A DNA stretch of 64,000 nt from Tretioscincus oriximinensis. Taxonomy: Eukaryota > Chordata > Lepidosauria > Squamata > Gymnophthalmidae. The notes under the pieces are model-generated. The model had not been told where the DNA came from, made no database searches, and worked only from the letters and a program-made list of their open reading frames with translations. The stretch is taken from assembly GCA_022410635.1 (NCBI GenBank), contig JAJVDF010000028.1, positions 1,087,301 through 1,151,300 of the forward strand, in the 5' to 3' direction. The translations under genes were made by a program, and so were the position numbers. Positions 9,313 to 21,835 of this stretch are shown one piece after another. How positions within the stretch are numbered: the stretch's first letter is position 1; the number at the start of each line of letters is the position of its first letter.

Positions 9313-9505
9313 TCTGGCATTGTTCATCCATGGTGTACAAAATGGCAGCATTGGTGAAAAAAATATATGCGTGCAGCACGTTTTTGCATGGGCCCCATCC
9401 ATCCAGTTTTATTCACTTTCTGTGCCCTCAGTCTCCATTACAGCTCAGTACTCTGAAAGCCACATAGACTCGGCAGGGCTCCCTTCAACCTTGATGGGCC
9501 AACAA

Positions 9506-9655
9506 GATGGGAGGGGGAGGAGAGGGCAGAAAAAGGAGAGGAGGAAGTGAAGAGGGGGAAGGGAGATGGGGGAGGGAGAAGGGATTTAGGAACAGGAGGA
9601 GGCAGAAAAAAGGGAACATGAAGAAGAAGAGGAGGATGAAGAAAAATGGAAGACA
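9506..9655 (+). repeat. Polypurine (GA-rich) tract
   Basis: About 150 bases almost free of pyrimidines on the plus strand. No fixed repeat unit. Creates open frames of no coding value on both strands. Confidence 0.8.
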
Positions 9656-12600
9656 AGCAACCATGGCCCTCTGCGCTAATTCCAAGAGAAATCCCAAAAT
9701 AACTCCTAGGGAAGGAAGAGGCCATTTTCATGTACACTATTCCCAGGCTCAGGTGCAAATACATGAGGGGTGACTTGACACATTCACATTTATTGATAAA
9801 AGATGGTGCAATAGGTTACACAAGCAAATAGAAATCTCAGTGCTTTGCTACCCATGTTACTATGGGCAGCCACATATCAGACAACCAAATTAAGTCCCTT
9901 TTCCTCCCCAGGCTTCATAGGCAGCATGAGTTCCAATCAGGAGCCAAAAGTTATATCCCTGTCTCATGGCAAAGAGGCTGCAGAATCAGTAAAAAGTCCC
10001 AGAATACCATTTTTCCAGAGCTATGAGAAAAATAACAGTGGGAGTTGGACCTTAAGGAAGGCTGATTACCGATGAATCTAAATTTTCAAATTGTGTTACT
10101 GGAGAAAAAAATCCCTTATACTACAAGAAAATCAAATAATTAAATACTGCAGGCAGTTCAACCCTGACTACTGGAAGGCCAAATATTGAAGCGGAAGCTT
10201 TAGTATTTGGGGCACATAACGAGAAGACAGGATTCACTGGAAAAAAAAATCACAAAAGGAGAAGGGGAGGGTAGCTGGATAGACGGTGACAGAAATGCAA
10301 TAAATGAGGACAAACATTAGGAGATAGTGGAGGACAGAAGATCCTGGTGTGGTGTCAGATGACTAAACAAAAACTTAAGATTTTAATGAATCAAACTTTA
10401 ATTGTATATTGTTTTACTGCACTTATTGTAACCTAGTTTTCAGGGTACACAGAGGGATTGAAAGGCAAAGAAAAATAATGGTTAAGCTACAGTAATGAGT
10501 TTTTTGTTTAATGTTTTTGGAATGTAAGATAATATTTTCCACTATACCACTTCATTTGCTGCACTTGGTCACTCATGATAAAAAAATATTCATTTTTATA
10601 ATGTTTTCATATGTTTTAAAACAAACTATAACACTTATATTGTTATCTTTTATCTGTGCTAAGATAAATTTGATTTACCATATTTGTTTGTTTGTATCGG
10701 GGTAAGAAACCTAAGGTCTGGTGGGGGGCATATTTAGCCCATTGAATCATTTGGTTTGTCCTGCAGCATGCTCAACGAACCATTAGGATTCTCTGGCTAA
10801 ACAATGGTCCAGCACTTTGTTAAAACATGAAGTGAAATACGAATAGAAGTGAGGAAGGGGCCAGGGGCTGAGCATTGAGAAATCTGTTAGTTTATGGCCT
10901 GGGTTGAGGAGGAACTATGGCCCTTGATTGATGTTACAAGTATGCAAATGGCCCCTGGCAGAAAAAAGGTTCCCCAGCCCTCTTTATGTTGTCTATTTTA
11001 AAGTGTGACACCAGAATCCACGTTTTGGTACACTTGTTGTTATATGCATAAATATACTATGTGACTGATTTGATTGATTTAGTGCTAACTGTAGATAATA
11101 TTAACACTAGATGTATGAAGGTGCCACTTAGCTAACTTTTAAACCTGTATTGAAGTTGTTGATCAAGGTGTTCTGGAATCTTTCTTGATTTCTCAGTAGC
11201 TGAGAGTGGCTTTCCAGCCAAGTATAATACTGATTAAACTGGCCCTGCACAGCTTAGTTAAAGAAAAATCATTAGAGGCAGACAAATTGCTGAGATCATT
11301 AAAATCCACATTCTAGTAAAACAAATGTTGAAAAGAGGGGCCTGGAGGATGCTGCTGAGATCAGACCAGTATCACTGCTAGGAAGAGGAAATGTGTGAAA
11401 TGTGTATTTGAATTAATAAGGAAGTCATTTATTTATAGAATTACCAACATTTCTTAAATTTTTATCTTGTGTGTGCCTCAAAATATAATTGGAATTTAAA
11501 CATAACGTATAGAAGCAAAGAGAACATTTGTTTGGCAGAAATTAACTGTTTATCTAAACTAGGAATAATGTTCTATCTTGAACATGTGGAAGCTTAATTA
11601 GAATAATAAAGAAATAAATTTAAATTCGAAGGCACTGGAGGGGCTCATGCTAAAAGTTCTCCCATTTTTTATTTTATTGTTTGACTAGTAAAGGAGTTGT
11701 AAAACTGGGAGGAAGGGGCATTGCATATACAATTTCTCTCCCTTTTACGTCTCATGTGTTTTAGCTATATCTATATATCACTATCCTTAGAGACCAAAAC
11801 ATGCATACAATGAGAAAAGAGCTTTTTAAGATATCGAAAAAGAATGTGGGGGATGGAATCAGATTATATATAAAAAGATTTTATTTTCTTTTGATCTGGA
11901 AAGTAATATCTTCATTCTTGAATATTAGTAGATGGGACCAGGAAAGTCCTTTTTCGTATGTTATCCATTTTAAAACCCCACAAGGGTATAATTTTCTTGG
12001 GCTACAGAAAGGATCATTTTCCCCTTTCTTCCAAAGATTAGAATTACCGCTTTTTCCTGAAATGGAGGTTTCTTAATAATTACCCTCTTCTTTCTTGCTG
12101 TTATTCTTTTTGAAACAAATAAATCATGCTCTTTTTGAAAAAAATGGCTTATTTTTGTAGTCTTTGCTGAAAGGTAATTTCCATTGAAAGCATCCCCCCC
12201 ACTTTTTAAAGGCTTAATCTGCACACTTTAACTTGTAGGATTGTCTTTCAACATCTGCTTGGCTCAGGTTTCAAAAGAACTATATACTCGTTATACTACA
12301 GGAATGCAAAATGTATATAAAGTATGTCTATGTCAAATTCCAAAACTAAAAATCGACCACGTTATGTATTTATTAGATCACCTGAAATGGAATGAATTTT
12401 TGCATTTAGGTTCTTCAAGTTTTTCCATGATTGATTTTCATTTGACATTACTGTGCTATGAATTCTTTCTCACACCCCCATTTCTGTATCAAGGGAGAAT
12501 TTGCCTGAATAAATTAATTATGGTTGTGATGAATACAGTGGCATCTTTAATAATGCCTTCTAATTAATTGTTCTTCAAAAAATTATCCTGCTGCTTCCAC

Positions 12601-13210
12601 ATCTTGATACAGTTTAAAGAAAATGGTCTAAGGTTAAAAGGGTGAAGTTTATTGCTGAATAGATCTGAACACTTTTGCTTCGAAAGTAAGTATCCCTGAT
12701 AATATTTGACAGAGGTCCATATGGAACCCCAAACATACAGCTCTTAAAACTATGGAACTGGTAAGATATTGAACTATTATTTTAGTGTTTCAATAGTGGA
12801 CAGCTTTTCAGATACTAGTTCTAACTGGTTACACAAACATTTTTTTAAAAAACACAAAAGCAGCTTAAAGATGTGGAAATGTGGATTAAAGATGGGATAG
12901 AAATTTTGAGGATGTGAATATGACGGCTGCTGTCACATCTTTACCTTCAGCCCCCAAAAGGCTTAGCCCATATTTTTCTAGGGAAGTATACCCCATTCTT
13001 TGGGATTGACAATGGTTTACAAAGTAAAATTGTCATGATCTACATTTTCTTTTGAACCGCTTTGTAACCCTTTCATGTTGTTTACACTGCAACTGTAACA
13101 GCTCTAAGTACCTGGTTAGTGCTAAATAAAACAACAACAACAACAATAATAATAGTAATAAATAGCTACACATGGAATGAGGTGAGTAATGGAAAGTCAA
13201 GTCAGACATT
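9656..13210. other. Intergenic AT-rich DNA, no gene seen
   Basis: No recognised domain in any frame. Around 10420-10470 a degraded GTAACCTAGTTTTCAGGGTA stretch may be an old SINE/LINE tail. At 13060-13165 a degraded repeat tail (CCGCTTTGTAACCCTTTC) ends in (AAC)n/(AAT)n. Confidence 0.5.
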
Positions 13211-13211
13211 T

Positions 13212-13314
13212 AAGTGTTGTTCCAACGTCTATATTTAATCCATATTCAGTGCTGAAAAACTGGATTTACTTCAGGATTGAATATGGTTTTAAAGCACATA
13301 TCTGAACAACACCA
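13212..13314. mobile_element. Palindromic MITE, family X, copy 1
   Basis: About 100 bp that folds back on itself. The left arm reads AAGTGTTGTTCCAAC then TTTAATCCATATTCAG; the right arm, reverse complemented, reads GGTGTTGTTCAGATATGTG then AAACCATATTCAATCCTGAA. Related copies at 17203-17314, 43525-43645 and 51856-51980. Confidence 0.7.
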
Positions 13315-13659
13315 AGTGCTTTGCAAAATAAAATTAGTTTCACTAACTAATAATTCTACCCACCACCTTCACATTTTCTTTAACTTTATAAAGTATCAAG
13401 AAAAGTAGATGCAATTAAAAAGGTTTAAAAGTAGTTGATTTGTCATTGTTATAATGGAATTATAATTAGTATTAACTATTATTTTATCAGTTTATTATAT
13501 CAGTTATCATTTTACACAACTTGCTTGGTTTTATGGGTCATTGCAGTTCTGTTATTCCTCCAAGGTATTTTTCCCTAATATTTCCCCTCATCCTTTCAGT
13601 ATCTTGATTTTAAAAAAACCCACTGTGGTATGCTTCCAGTTAGCATAAAAACAACTATC

Positions 13660-13925
13660 TGTAACTGGGCTAATAAACACCTCCGCAGGATATAGTTATT
13701 GCCTCGTAAACAACAGACCCTTGCAATTTATCATTTAATTGGCATCCATCTGAACTAATGGTGTTATTTGACATAACAAGTTATATAACATCAGTTTGGA
13801 GAAAAATCAAAGAACAAGTGTTAATAAATGCAATAAATTGTATCATACATTATTATTAAATGTTGGCTGGATTTCTGCTGACAACTAATGGACATTTCAA
13901 TTTTGTGTGGTGACTATAATTATTC
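13660..13925. other. Candidate conserved non-coding block
   Basis: Repeat-free AT-rich sequence rich in homeobox and forkhead-like cores: GTAAACAACAG near 13706-13716, TTATCATTTAATTGG near 13729-13743, ATAATTATTCC near 13917-13927. The call is composition and motif based only. Confidence 0.25.
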
Positions 13926-14524
13926 CATAACCAAATAAAGAAAGAGCCTGTGCCAAGTTAGAACAACAATAGTACTGTATTGAGTTTTTAAAAAACACAC
14001 AATGCAAATAGTTTTAATACAAATAGAAATCATTAAGAAAAGTTAATCTAATCATGCACTGTATTAACATATCCATGTTAGCAGTTTTGTAATGCAAAAT
14101 GAATACATTAGTGAAATAATAGTATTGATAAATTGTACAAACAATTATTTACCAATTGAATGAGGAAACGTCTTTAATATACCTTTTCTGCAAGATTTTC
14201 TTTAGCAAATTATATTTCATATTAAATATAAACAGTTGCATGGATTTGACATTGGCCTGTGAAAGAAGCATGTCTGGAATGCAAAGGGAAACTGCATCAG
14301 TGTTACAAATGTCTGTGCATTCAAATAAGAATACAAGGTTTCTCTAAAACTGGTGAGGTGTAACTTGTTCATCTGTTTAAAATTCCCATATGAAATAAAG
14401 TGAATGGCTCAAGAATGTGTTCTAGCAACATTGCTGCACTTACTCATGAGAGTTATTGGCTGGACAGCAAAAATAGGCTTTGCATTTTAAAAGGGCATTA
14501 AAGTTTTAAAATAATAGGTTTTTG
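13926..14524. other. No gene seen
   Basis: AT-rich, no recognised repeat or open frame. Confidence 0.5.
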
Positions 14525-14602
14525 CCTTCTTCTGCTTGAGATGGGCCACTGTGAGACAGAATGCTAGACTAGATGGGCCATTCAGCAGGGCTTTTCCAGC
14601 AG
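14525..14602 (+). repeat. LINE 3' end fragment, split by a SINE
   Basis: GTGAGACAGAATGCTAGACT then AGATGGGCCATTCAGCAGGG; the expected CTATGTTCTTATC tail appears after the SINE at 14916-14935. A CR1/L3-like family related to but distinct from the copies at 4378 and 21833. Confidence 0.7.
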
Positions 14603-14915
14603 GCACGGATACCTCAGTTGCTTAGGAATTCGTCTCTCGCCTGGGAGATGGGGTTTCGAAGCCCTGTGTTGGAAGTGGGGAGGGGTGAGCACCTTCCACT
14701 AGCCTGTAGCTCTAGCCAACCCAGCTATTCGAAAGCATGAATTGCAAGAAATTGCAACTGACTGCAAGTAGATACATGGGAACCACCATAGCCTGCTGGG
14801 GAAGATAGAATATGAGCCTTCGGGCAAAATATATCCTTGTAAGCCGCTTTGAGTCCCTTTGAAAGGTGAGAAAAGCGGGGTATAAGAACCAAGTTCTTCT
14901 TCTTCTTCTTCTTCT
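14603..14915 (+). mobile_element. SINE S1, near full length
   Basis: Head GATACCTCAGTTGCTTAGGA, B box GGTTTCGAAGCC, body CACCTTCCACTAGCCTGTAG, 3' GTAAGCCGCTTTGAGTCCCT and a (TTC)n tail. Inserted into a LINE 3' end. Confidence 0.87.
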
Positions 14916-15237
14916 TTCCTATGTTCTTATCAGACATTGTTTGTTTATTCAATTATATTTTGAGTAAAACATGGTTATTCCAAAAGAAAACAGTCCAAAT
15001 GTAGCAAAATACATTTTTTAAAAAGTGGCTGGATGCAAGCTTTGCTGTATCAGACGAAGGATTTCAAGTTGCCTAAGATGAAGCAATTACTATTTAGTTT
15101 TTCCCTCTCCAAAGATGTTATTTCTATCTGAGCAGTGTCTAAGGTTTGATTGTAGAATTTGCTTATTTGTGATAGTCCCCAGATTCTGCAATGGTTCCCC
15201 CCAAGGTATGTTAGACACCTACCCTGTATGTACGTGG

Positions 15238-15470
15238 GGGATGGGAAAAGAAGACAGGTAGAGCAGGGGCAGAGGCAGAAATATGAGAAGAAGGAAGGAG
15301 ATAAGAGGAAGGGAAGGAGGAGGGAATTGGAGGAGATAGAAGCAGACAAAGATAAGAGGGGAAAGGAGAGAACAGAGATAAGAGGAAGTAGATTTAAGAG
15401 GAAGAGATGGAAATAAGGGGTGGAGAGGAAGGAGGATGAGATAAGAGGGAGAGGAGGAAGTAAGCACCAA
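15238..15470 (+). repeat. Polypurine (GA-rich) tract
   Basis: About 230 bases of GA-rich sequence with recurring GATAAGAGG/GAGATAAGAGG steps. Frames across it are compositional artefacts. Confidence 0.8.
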
Positions 15471-17202
15471 GGAGATCGCGATCTTCACCACAGCCATTTG
15501 AAAGTGGACTCTTCAGTGCAGTGACCCAAAACAACCTCTTGGCCACTGGCACTCAGATGTTTCCTTGGCGACTGCCACAGCCATTCACCCATTTCAGTGG
15601 CAGGTGCCACAAAAATGAGGTGTGGTTCAGTAGCAGATACACAATAATAGTTGTAACCATTGCAGAATCGCTATATCCTGTTGCAACTGGGTCATATGTT
15701 ATGTGCTTGTTACCTATAACTTAAATCATCCATAACTGGTTCCTTCTCGTGTTTCTTTTGCTTACAATCACATATCTTTTACATTGTATACTGAATTTCC
15801 TTCAGAACTTCAATTGCACTGTACACAATATAGGACTAATGTGTGTCTTTACATCACACTTAACCATGGCTTTGAACTAAAAATAAATATATTCTATACT
15901 TTGTGATCGTAGCACCTAATCTGGGTAAATATTATATTTCCAAATGTGATCTACAATTTGGTGTAATATATAATATTGATTTTGTTCAGTACAGGGACTG
16001 AGTCTGAATGAAATGTACTGGAGAATATTGTTGAAGGTATATTTGGTAATTCTTTCTGATACAAGACACATTTGCCAAAGTTTTTTGGCATAATAAATCC
16101 AATACTTCAGCACATAATTTTATACAGAATGCCCATATATTTATTATGTCTTCCCAGATCTAGGAATATCCAAAGTCTCGGAAGTATTGGAAATGTGAAA
16201 TCCTTCCATTTTTATTTCTGATATTTAACAATTCTTTAAAGTTCGGATAACATTTTGGTATGCATTGAAACTTGAGTATCCAATGGCTTTTAAAAGCTTT
16301 ATGGGCACCAGAAAAGTGAACTATAAGCTCTTTCAATAAATAAACCAGGTGTATATATGGATATGCATAACTTAAATGAATGTATGATAAAGTGGTTGAT
16401 TATATCTTATTTTTTCTGCATCCTGGAACAATCTCTCATCCAGGGAGAAAAACATCTAAAATTAGCAGTCTATTCAGATTTCATATAATCTGCCTCCACA
16501 TTTTGTTCAGAATTTACTGCTATGGATTTTGTGAGGTAGCATCTTGGCACTCCCTGGGGAAGTAAGAAGACTTTTCTTCTTTGTTTAAATTGGCTAGTTC
16601 CCATTGCAGCAGGACTGGAATCCAACATTAAATGCCTAAAAGATACACAAAGCTATTGTTGAAGTCCTGGACTATGGTCACAAATATGCTTTTCTTTAAA
16701 AAAAAAACACCTCTGAAGGTCAGAACTGAAAATCACTTTTACAGGACTGAAAATGATTTAACAGCACATGCATGATCACAGTCATTCTGTAGTTTTTAGT
16801 AAATTCTGCCACCAGATTTTCACTTCTGCAACATAAATTTAGAGTAGATGATACTCTTTGGTGGATTAGAGGAGGAATTTTAAACGATCATCATACACTG
16901 CAGAAAATGCATTTTGAAATCAGTGNACATATTCATAATAGAAGGGGAACTAAATGATAAAGTGCTGAGATAGCTGGGTGTCCCTGCTCCTACATTGAGG
17001 AATAAAGCTTTTTAAAATTCTCTCAGGATTCCTTGTATATAGGAATGTGTAAACAAATGTGTTCTCTTGTGAAGACTCAAAGGTAAGCAAACCCCCAAAA
17101 GTATGGTGTCAGTCATGTCATGTAGGCATGGGAAGACAGGAAATAGAATGGATTCTACAGCTCATACACTGTAGGAAAAATGTGTGGTTTTTATAAGCAC
17201 CT
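15471..17202. other. No gene seen
   Basis: AT-rich intergenic DNA with no recognised domain; one ambiguous base at 16925. Confidence 0.5.
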
Positions 17203-17314
17203 TGGATGCTATTCTGATGTGGTTTTAATCTATTTTGAGGGGTTTCTTACTTGCTTTAATCCAGTTCTTCAGGACTGATACTGGATTAAAACTATGTGTT
17301 GGAATAACACTTTG
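17203..17314. mobile_element. Palindromic MITE, family X, copy 2
   Basis: Left arm GATGCTATTCTGATGTGGTT then TTAATC; right arm reverse complement AGTGTTATTCCAACACATAG then TTTTAATCCAG. The inner part contains AGTTCTTCAGGACTGA as in copies 3 and 4. Confidence 0.7.
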
Positions 17315-17337
17315 GTAACCCATTGTGAGACCCATAT

Positions 17338-17520
17338 GTAGCTTCCAGTGGAATAGTTTGCCACAGGGGGTGGTGAGTTCGCCGTCACTGGAAGTCTTCA
17401 AACAGAGACTGGATAGTCATCTTTCTGGGATGGTTTAATGAATCCTGCATGAAGCAGGGGGTTGGACTCGATGACCCTGGAGGTCCCTTCCAACTCTATG
17501 ATTCTATGATTCTATGATTC
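17338..17520 (+). mobile_element. CR1 LINE 3' end with ATTCTATG tail
   Basis: TTTGCCACAGGGGGTGGTGA, then CTGGATAGTCATCTTTCTGG, then GATGACCCTGGAGGTCCCTT and a tail of CTATGATT repeats, the classic CR1 3' terminus. Confidence 0.92.
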
Positions 17521-20500
17521 CCAGAGGAAGAAAATCCATGCAAATGCTATGCATGCTTTTACTATTTGTACAGAGTGATAGTATTGTGGTCATTAGCATT
17601 CATGCATATTTTAAACAGATGTACAAAAATGTGTAGAAAGAAAATTGGTTCAAATCAGTTTGTTAGGTTTGAGCAATAACAGGCAGGATGAGCAAATTCA
17701 AGTCAGTGGTATTTTTATAGAATTCTGGTGCTTTTTTAGTCAACAATGAACTATGATTGATAATTCATACTGACCCTGTGGAAATCAATAAGCTAATGGA
17801 GTTGGGGTAATCAGTTAAATCTAATTTCCATCATAACATGCTCATACAGAGTTAATTATGGAGTAAACTATAGACATATTTGGATACTTTGTTGGAATCA
17901 TGTGAAATGTTTCTGCCAAAAGGCTAGTGGTACAGTTAGTTGGCCAGCTTTATAAGGACGTCTACTTTCTGATTTTCAGCTCAGGCAACTGGGTCCAAAG
18001 ACAGTAAAGGCAAATAAATGAGCAGCCATAAAAATTGTCAGGAAAAACTGAGTCCAATCTAAATGAGAGTGTTGAATATTCACCTCATCAGCATGGTAGA
18101 GGAAAAAATATTTGTCATCTCCCTTAAACCTCCCCTCTGTTCATCTTGCTTCTGCATAGTCTACATAATAGTTTTTTAAAATGCAGTTTTACAGGATTAT
18201 AAGCATAGGTTCCAGTTAACACTAGTTATCATTGAGTTCTAAAGATTTTTTTTTTAAAAAACCTCTTCAATTCCTCACAGTTCACATCAATGTTAGGAGT
18301 CCCTATGTAATCCTCCAGTGGTGATAAGTCAAGTGAGTTAATCCCTTCATGTGGAAAGAAATGCCTGGGTGAAGGGAGTGTAAAGTGAATAAGAGTGTTG
18401 CAGTCTAACACATGGAAAAAGATGGAAAAAAGAACATACAGGAGAAACCCTAAAGAGACCAAACAATTATATATGGATAAAATTACAGGAAATAATTGTC
18501 TCGATTCAGCCCTTTGTCCATGGACTGAAATTTATGAATGTATTCCAATTTTGCTGTTTCTCTTTCAAATTTTCCTCTGTAGGTATTTTTTGTTCAAGGA
18601 GTGCTGTTCTGAAATCTGGGATGAAAGATTATGGAACACTGTTGTCTTCTTCAACAGTTTTTTGTATATTGCCATAGAAATATCTGTTTTTTGTCCATTT
18701 ATTCTCTGGTGCAGAGACTGCCCTGTTTGCCCAGGATGGTGAGCTGAATAGCATATACCACATTAAAGGATGAACTCTGCCAGTACTGTGGGTGATGTGG
18801 TTAGGTCCTGTGATGACATTGCCAGAGTAGATGCGTGGACAGAGCTGAATCTGGATATGCATGGACAGAGCTGTATCTGGATTTGTGGCAGGGTCTCATA
18901 TTTGTCTTCCATTGTGGAATGTGTACACTTATGAATAAGTAGTTACTGTTATTTCCAGGCAAACTTAGGTCTGCCACCAAGTGCTCTTGAGAGGGCAGAA
19001 TTGTTATTCAGAGTAGATTATAGTTAATTTTCTCTCTTCCCCCGAATATGCACCAAGAAATAGGTTGCAGTCTATGTAGTTAACTCTCCCAACATTTAAA
19101 GGGTAGATTGAATTTTCAAAGTGGTTAACAAGACCACACAAAATGAACTGCTGGGTAGACATATGAGGGTGAATTTGGGTTGACATGGTGTACATTGTCA
19201 CTGTATCCAAATAGCTTTGAAAATCCAAAAATAGGAACTCCATATGTAGAGTTTTCCTACATAGTGGTATTACCTTGCTAGCTTTCGGTGACAGAGGAAA
19301 CAACTGGATCTAAACAGGGCTCTCATTTTCTTCTTTAGTAATATCCCTGAAGTTTATTCTACATAGGGAGTTTTAACCAATTGGCATCTTCCCTGAGGAT
19401 TTGTTTCACACACACAGACACTGTTGTTTAACATTCTTCCTCTGCCCATTAGAAGACTACTGTGCATAAGCTTCCTAGGACTCCGATAGTGATAGAGATC
19501 AAAGCTGCATTTTCATTTGTGGTGTATTGTATGAAGCAGCCTCACATGTGTCTTTTCTTTTAGGCTCTCAATTGTTACAATCCCTTTAACACATGTAAAG
19601 TATATTTGACATTTATAATAATGAAATGATTAGGACTGTTTTTGACATCAAAGTTTAAAGGACTGGGTGACATAAGGAATTTATGTTCTACTTTAATCCA
19701 TTTGTCAACCTCTGGGACCTGTTTTTAGATCTAACTCAATCCATACTGATGAGGGAAGCATGGAAAAAACCCTGACCTAATCCTTTAGCTAGAAATTTCT
19801 TGGATATATGAACACAGCTTTTAGAGTCTAATATATTAAAACTGGAGCTAAAAAATACTAGTTACTATAATGTTCTCAGTAGAATTGTTTAGCTACTCTG
19901 TTCTTAGACAAATAGGCAAAATAAACCAAAATAATATGGAGAGATTATCAGTGTGAATAAATAGATGAAGTCACATAAAAGTTTGTGATTCCCTCTGGTA
20001 CAAAGCCTACATTGCATATCAAGTGAAATTTTGTTCTAGTGACAAGGGGGAAAGCACCGTTTGTGAGCTGGCATTGATTTTAGTTTGTCAGAAAGGAAAG
20101 TTTAACAATGTGTTCTTTGCATCATTACTCAAGTACATACAGTTGTACTGGTAACAGAAGCTTTTAAGATATCAAAGATGGCAGCATCAAGTGCAACAGA
20201 ATTAACAAAATTACCTGCAATAACTCTTTTCCCTTGCTGGATGACAGCCTGTTGTTGTTATTCAAGATGAAAAAAAGGAAGATGAAGCAGCTCTGATGTG
20301 AATATATTATCACAAGTTTCATTCCAACTTTGTTGTAAAGCAAGCTTAACTTCATTTGCACCATTTGCAGTAATGCTGTAATATAATTATTAGCTCAAAT
20401 GTGTATTTTAGGAAGATCTTTTTTAAAAAAATATGTTTTACACTTGTATCTGGACCAATATGAATGGACTAAACTTGCAGGCAAACAATTTTTTTTCAAA

Positions 20501-20837
20501 ATTTTTTAATCTTGGGGGCAAAGGTCCCCCATTTTCAATAGTACCAACTAAATGTACTTCACTTATAAGAACAACTAATGTAATTCCTTGTAATATGTTT
20601 CAGAAGTGATTTTTGCAGTTATGGTAGGATTGAGTTCTGATACAAATTAAGGACTCTGTTTCAGTGTCCCATGAAGTTAAGAAAACATTGGTACACTTTT
20701 ATTTGCCCCATTAATCCACTGCATTCAGATTTTGTTTGACTTTGTGTCATAATGTACATTAACTTCTGAATGTGGAACTGAATTCATTTTTTATAATCTG
20801 GAGCTGCCAAAATTATATTCTCTGAAGTCATGGTCAG
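17521..20837. other. No gene seen
   Basis: AT-rich intergenic DNA. Short open frames (for example at 18395-18742) have no recognisable domain. Confidence 0.5.
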
Positions 20838-21060
20838 ACTAATTTTATTTCAGAATGGATGGATTGACCATGAAGATATTGTACATATAGTATATCTTGA
20901 CTTAAATAAAGCATTTGACAAAGTATCTCATACCATCCTCACTGAAAAATTGTAAGAAATGGAATTGACAAGATAACTGTTAGGTGGATTTGTAATTTAC
21001 TTAGTGACAGTACACAAAGAGTGGTCAGAAATAGCTACAGATCCAGTTGGAAGACTGTCT
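20838..21060 (+). pseudogene. CR1 LINE RT fragment, left half of a split copy
   Basis: The plus strand reads DIVHIVYLDLNKAFDKVSHTI-like and then a WKTV-like end, the LDFSKAFDKVPH block of CR1 reverse transcriptase. Its continuation (GPVL, DLDEGVEGKLIKVA) lies at 21836, after a SINE and a second LINE. Confidence 0.8.
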
Positions 21061-21062
21061 TG

Positions 21063-21317
21063 CAGGCACAGATAGTTCAGTCGCTAAGGAAACAGTCTCT
21101 CATCTGGGATTTCAAAGCCCTCTGTCGGACGTGGGGAGTGGTGAGCACCTTCCACTAGCCTGTAGCTCTAACCAACCCAGCTATTCAAAAGCATGAATTG
21201 AAAGAATTTGCAACTGACTGCAAGCAGATACATGGAACCACCACAGCCAGGTGGGGAAGATAGAATGTAAGCCTTCAGGCAAAAATACCTTTGACCTTTG
21301 TAAGCCACTTTGAGTCC
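21063..21317 (+). mobile_element. SINE S1
   Basis: GATAGTTCAGTCGCTAAGGA head, CACCTTCCACTAGCCTGTAG body, GTAAGCCACTTTGAGTCCCT 3' part with only a stub of the TTC tail before the CR1-like copy begins. Confidence 0.85.
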
Positions 21318-21833
21318 CTCTTCAGCCTTGAAAGGTGACGTTTGAGAGGTGATCTGATTGAAGTGTACAAAATCATGCATGGGATGGACAGGGTGAATAA
21401 AGAAAAAATGTTTTTTCTTTCACACAACACAAGGACCAGAGGGCACTCCTTAAAACTGTTGGGTAGAAAAGTGAGAACAGACAAAGGAAAGTATTTTTTC
21501 ACCCAGAAGGTCATCAGCCTGTGGAATTTACTTCCTGAAGAGGTAGTGGTAGCTAACAGCTTGGATAGTTTCAAGACAGGACTAGACAGGTTTATGGACA
21601 CCAAGGGTATAAATGGATACTAGGATATATGTCTGGAAGTCGCCTCCAGGATGGAGCAACAGGCAGGACTCCTGAAATTCCATTTGCAGGGAATCATAAA
21701 CAGGAGCATATTTTGCTTTCTTCTGTTTGGACTGCCCAGGTGCATCTGGTGGGCCTCTGTGTGACACAGAATGCTGGACTTGATGGGCTGTGGCCTGATC
21801 CAGTATGGCTCTTGTTATGTTCTTATGTTCTTA
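21318..21833 (+). pseudogene. CR1-like LINE C terminus and 3' UTR
   Basis: The frame reads MRGDLIEVYKIMHGMDRVNK, then RTRGHSLKLLGRKVRTDKGK, LPEEVVVANSLDSFKTGLDR and FMDTKGINGY before its stop, then the shared 3' UTR to TCTTATGTTCTTA. This 93-codon frame is intact to its natural stop, so the copy is younger than the one at 2140. Confidence 0.9.
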
Positions 21834-21835
21834 GG

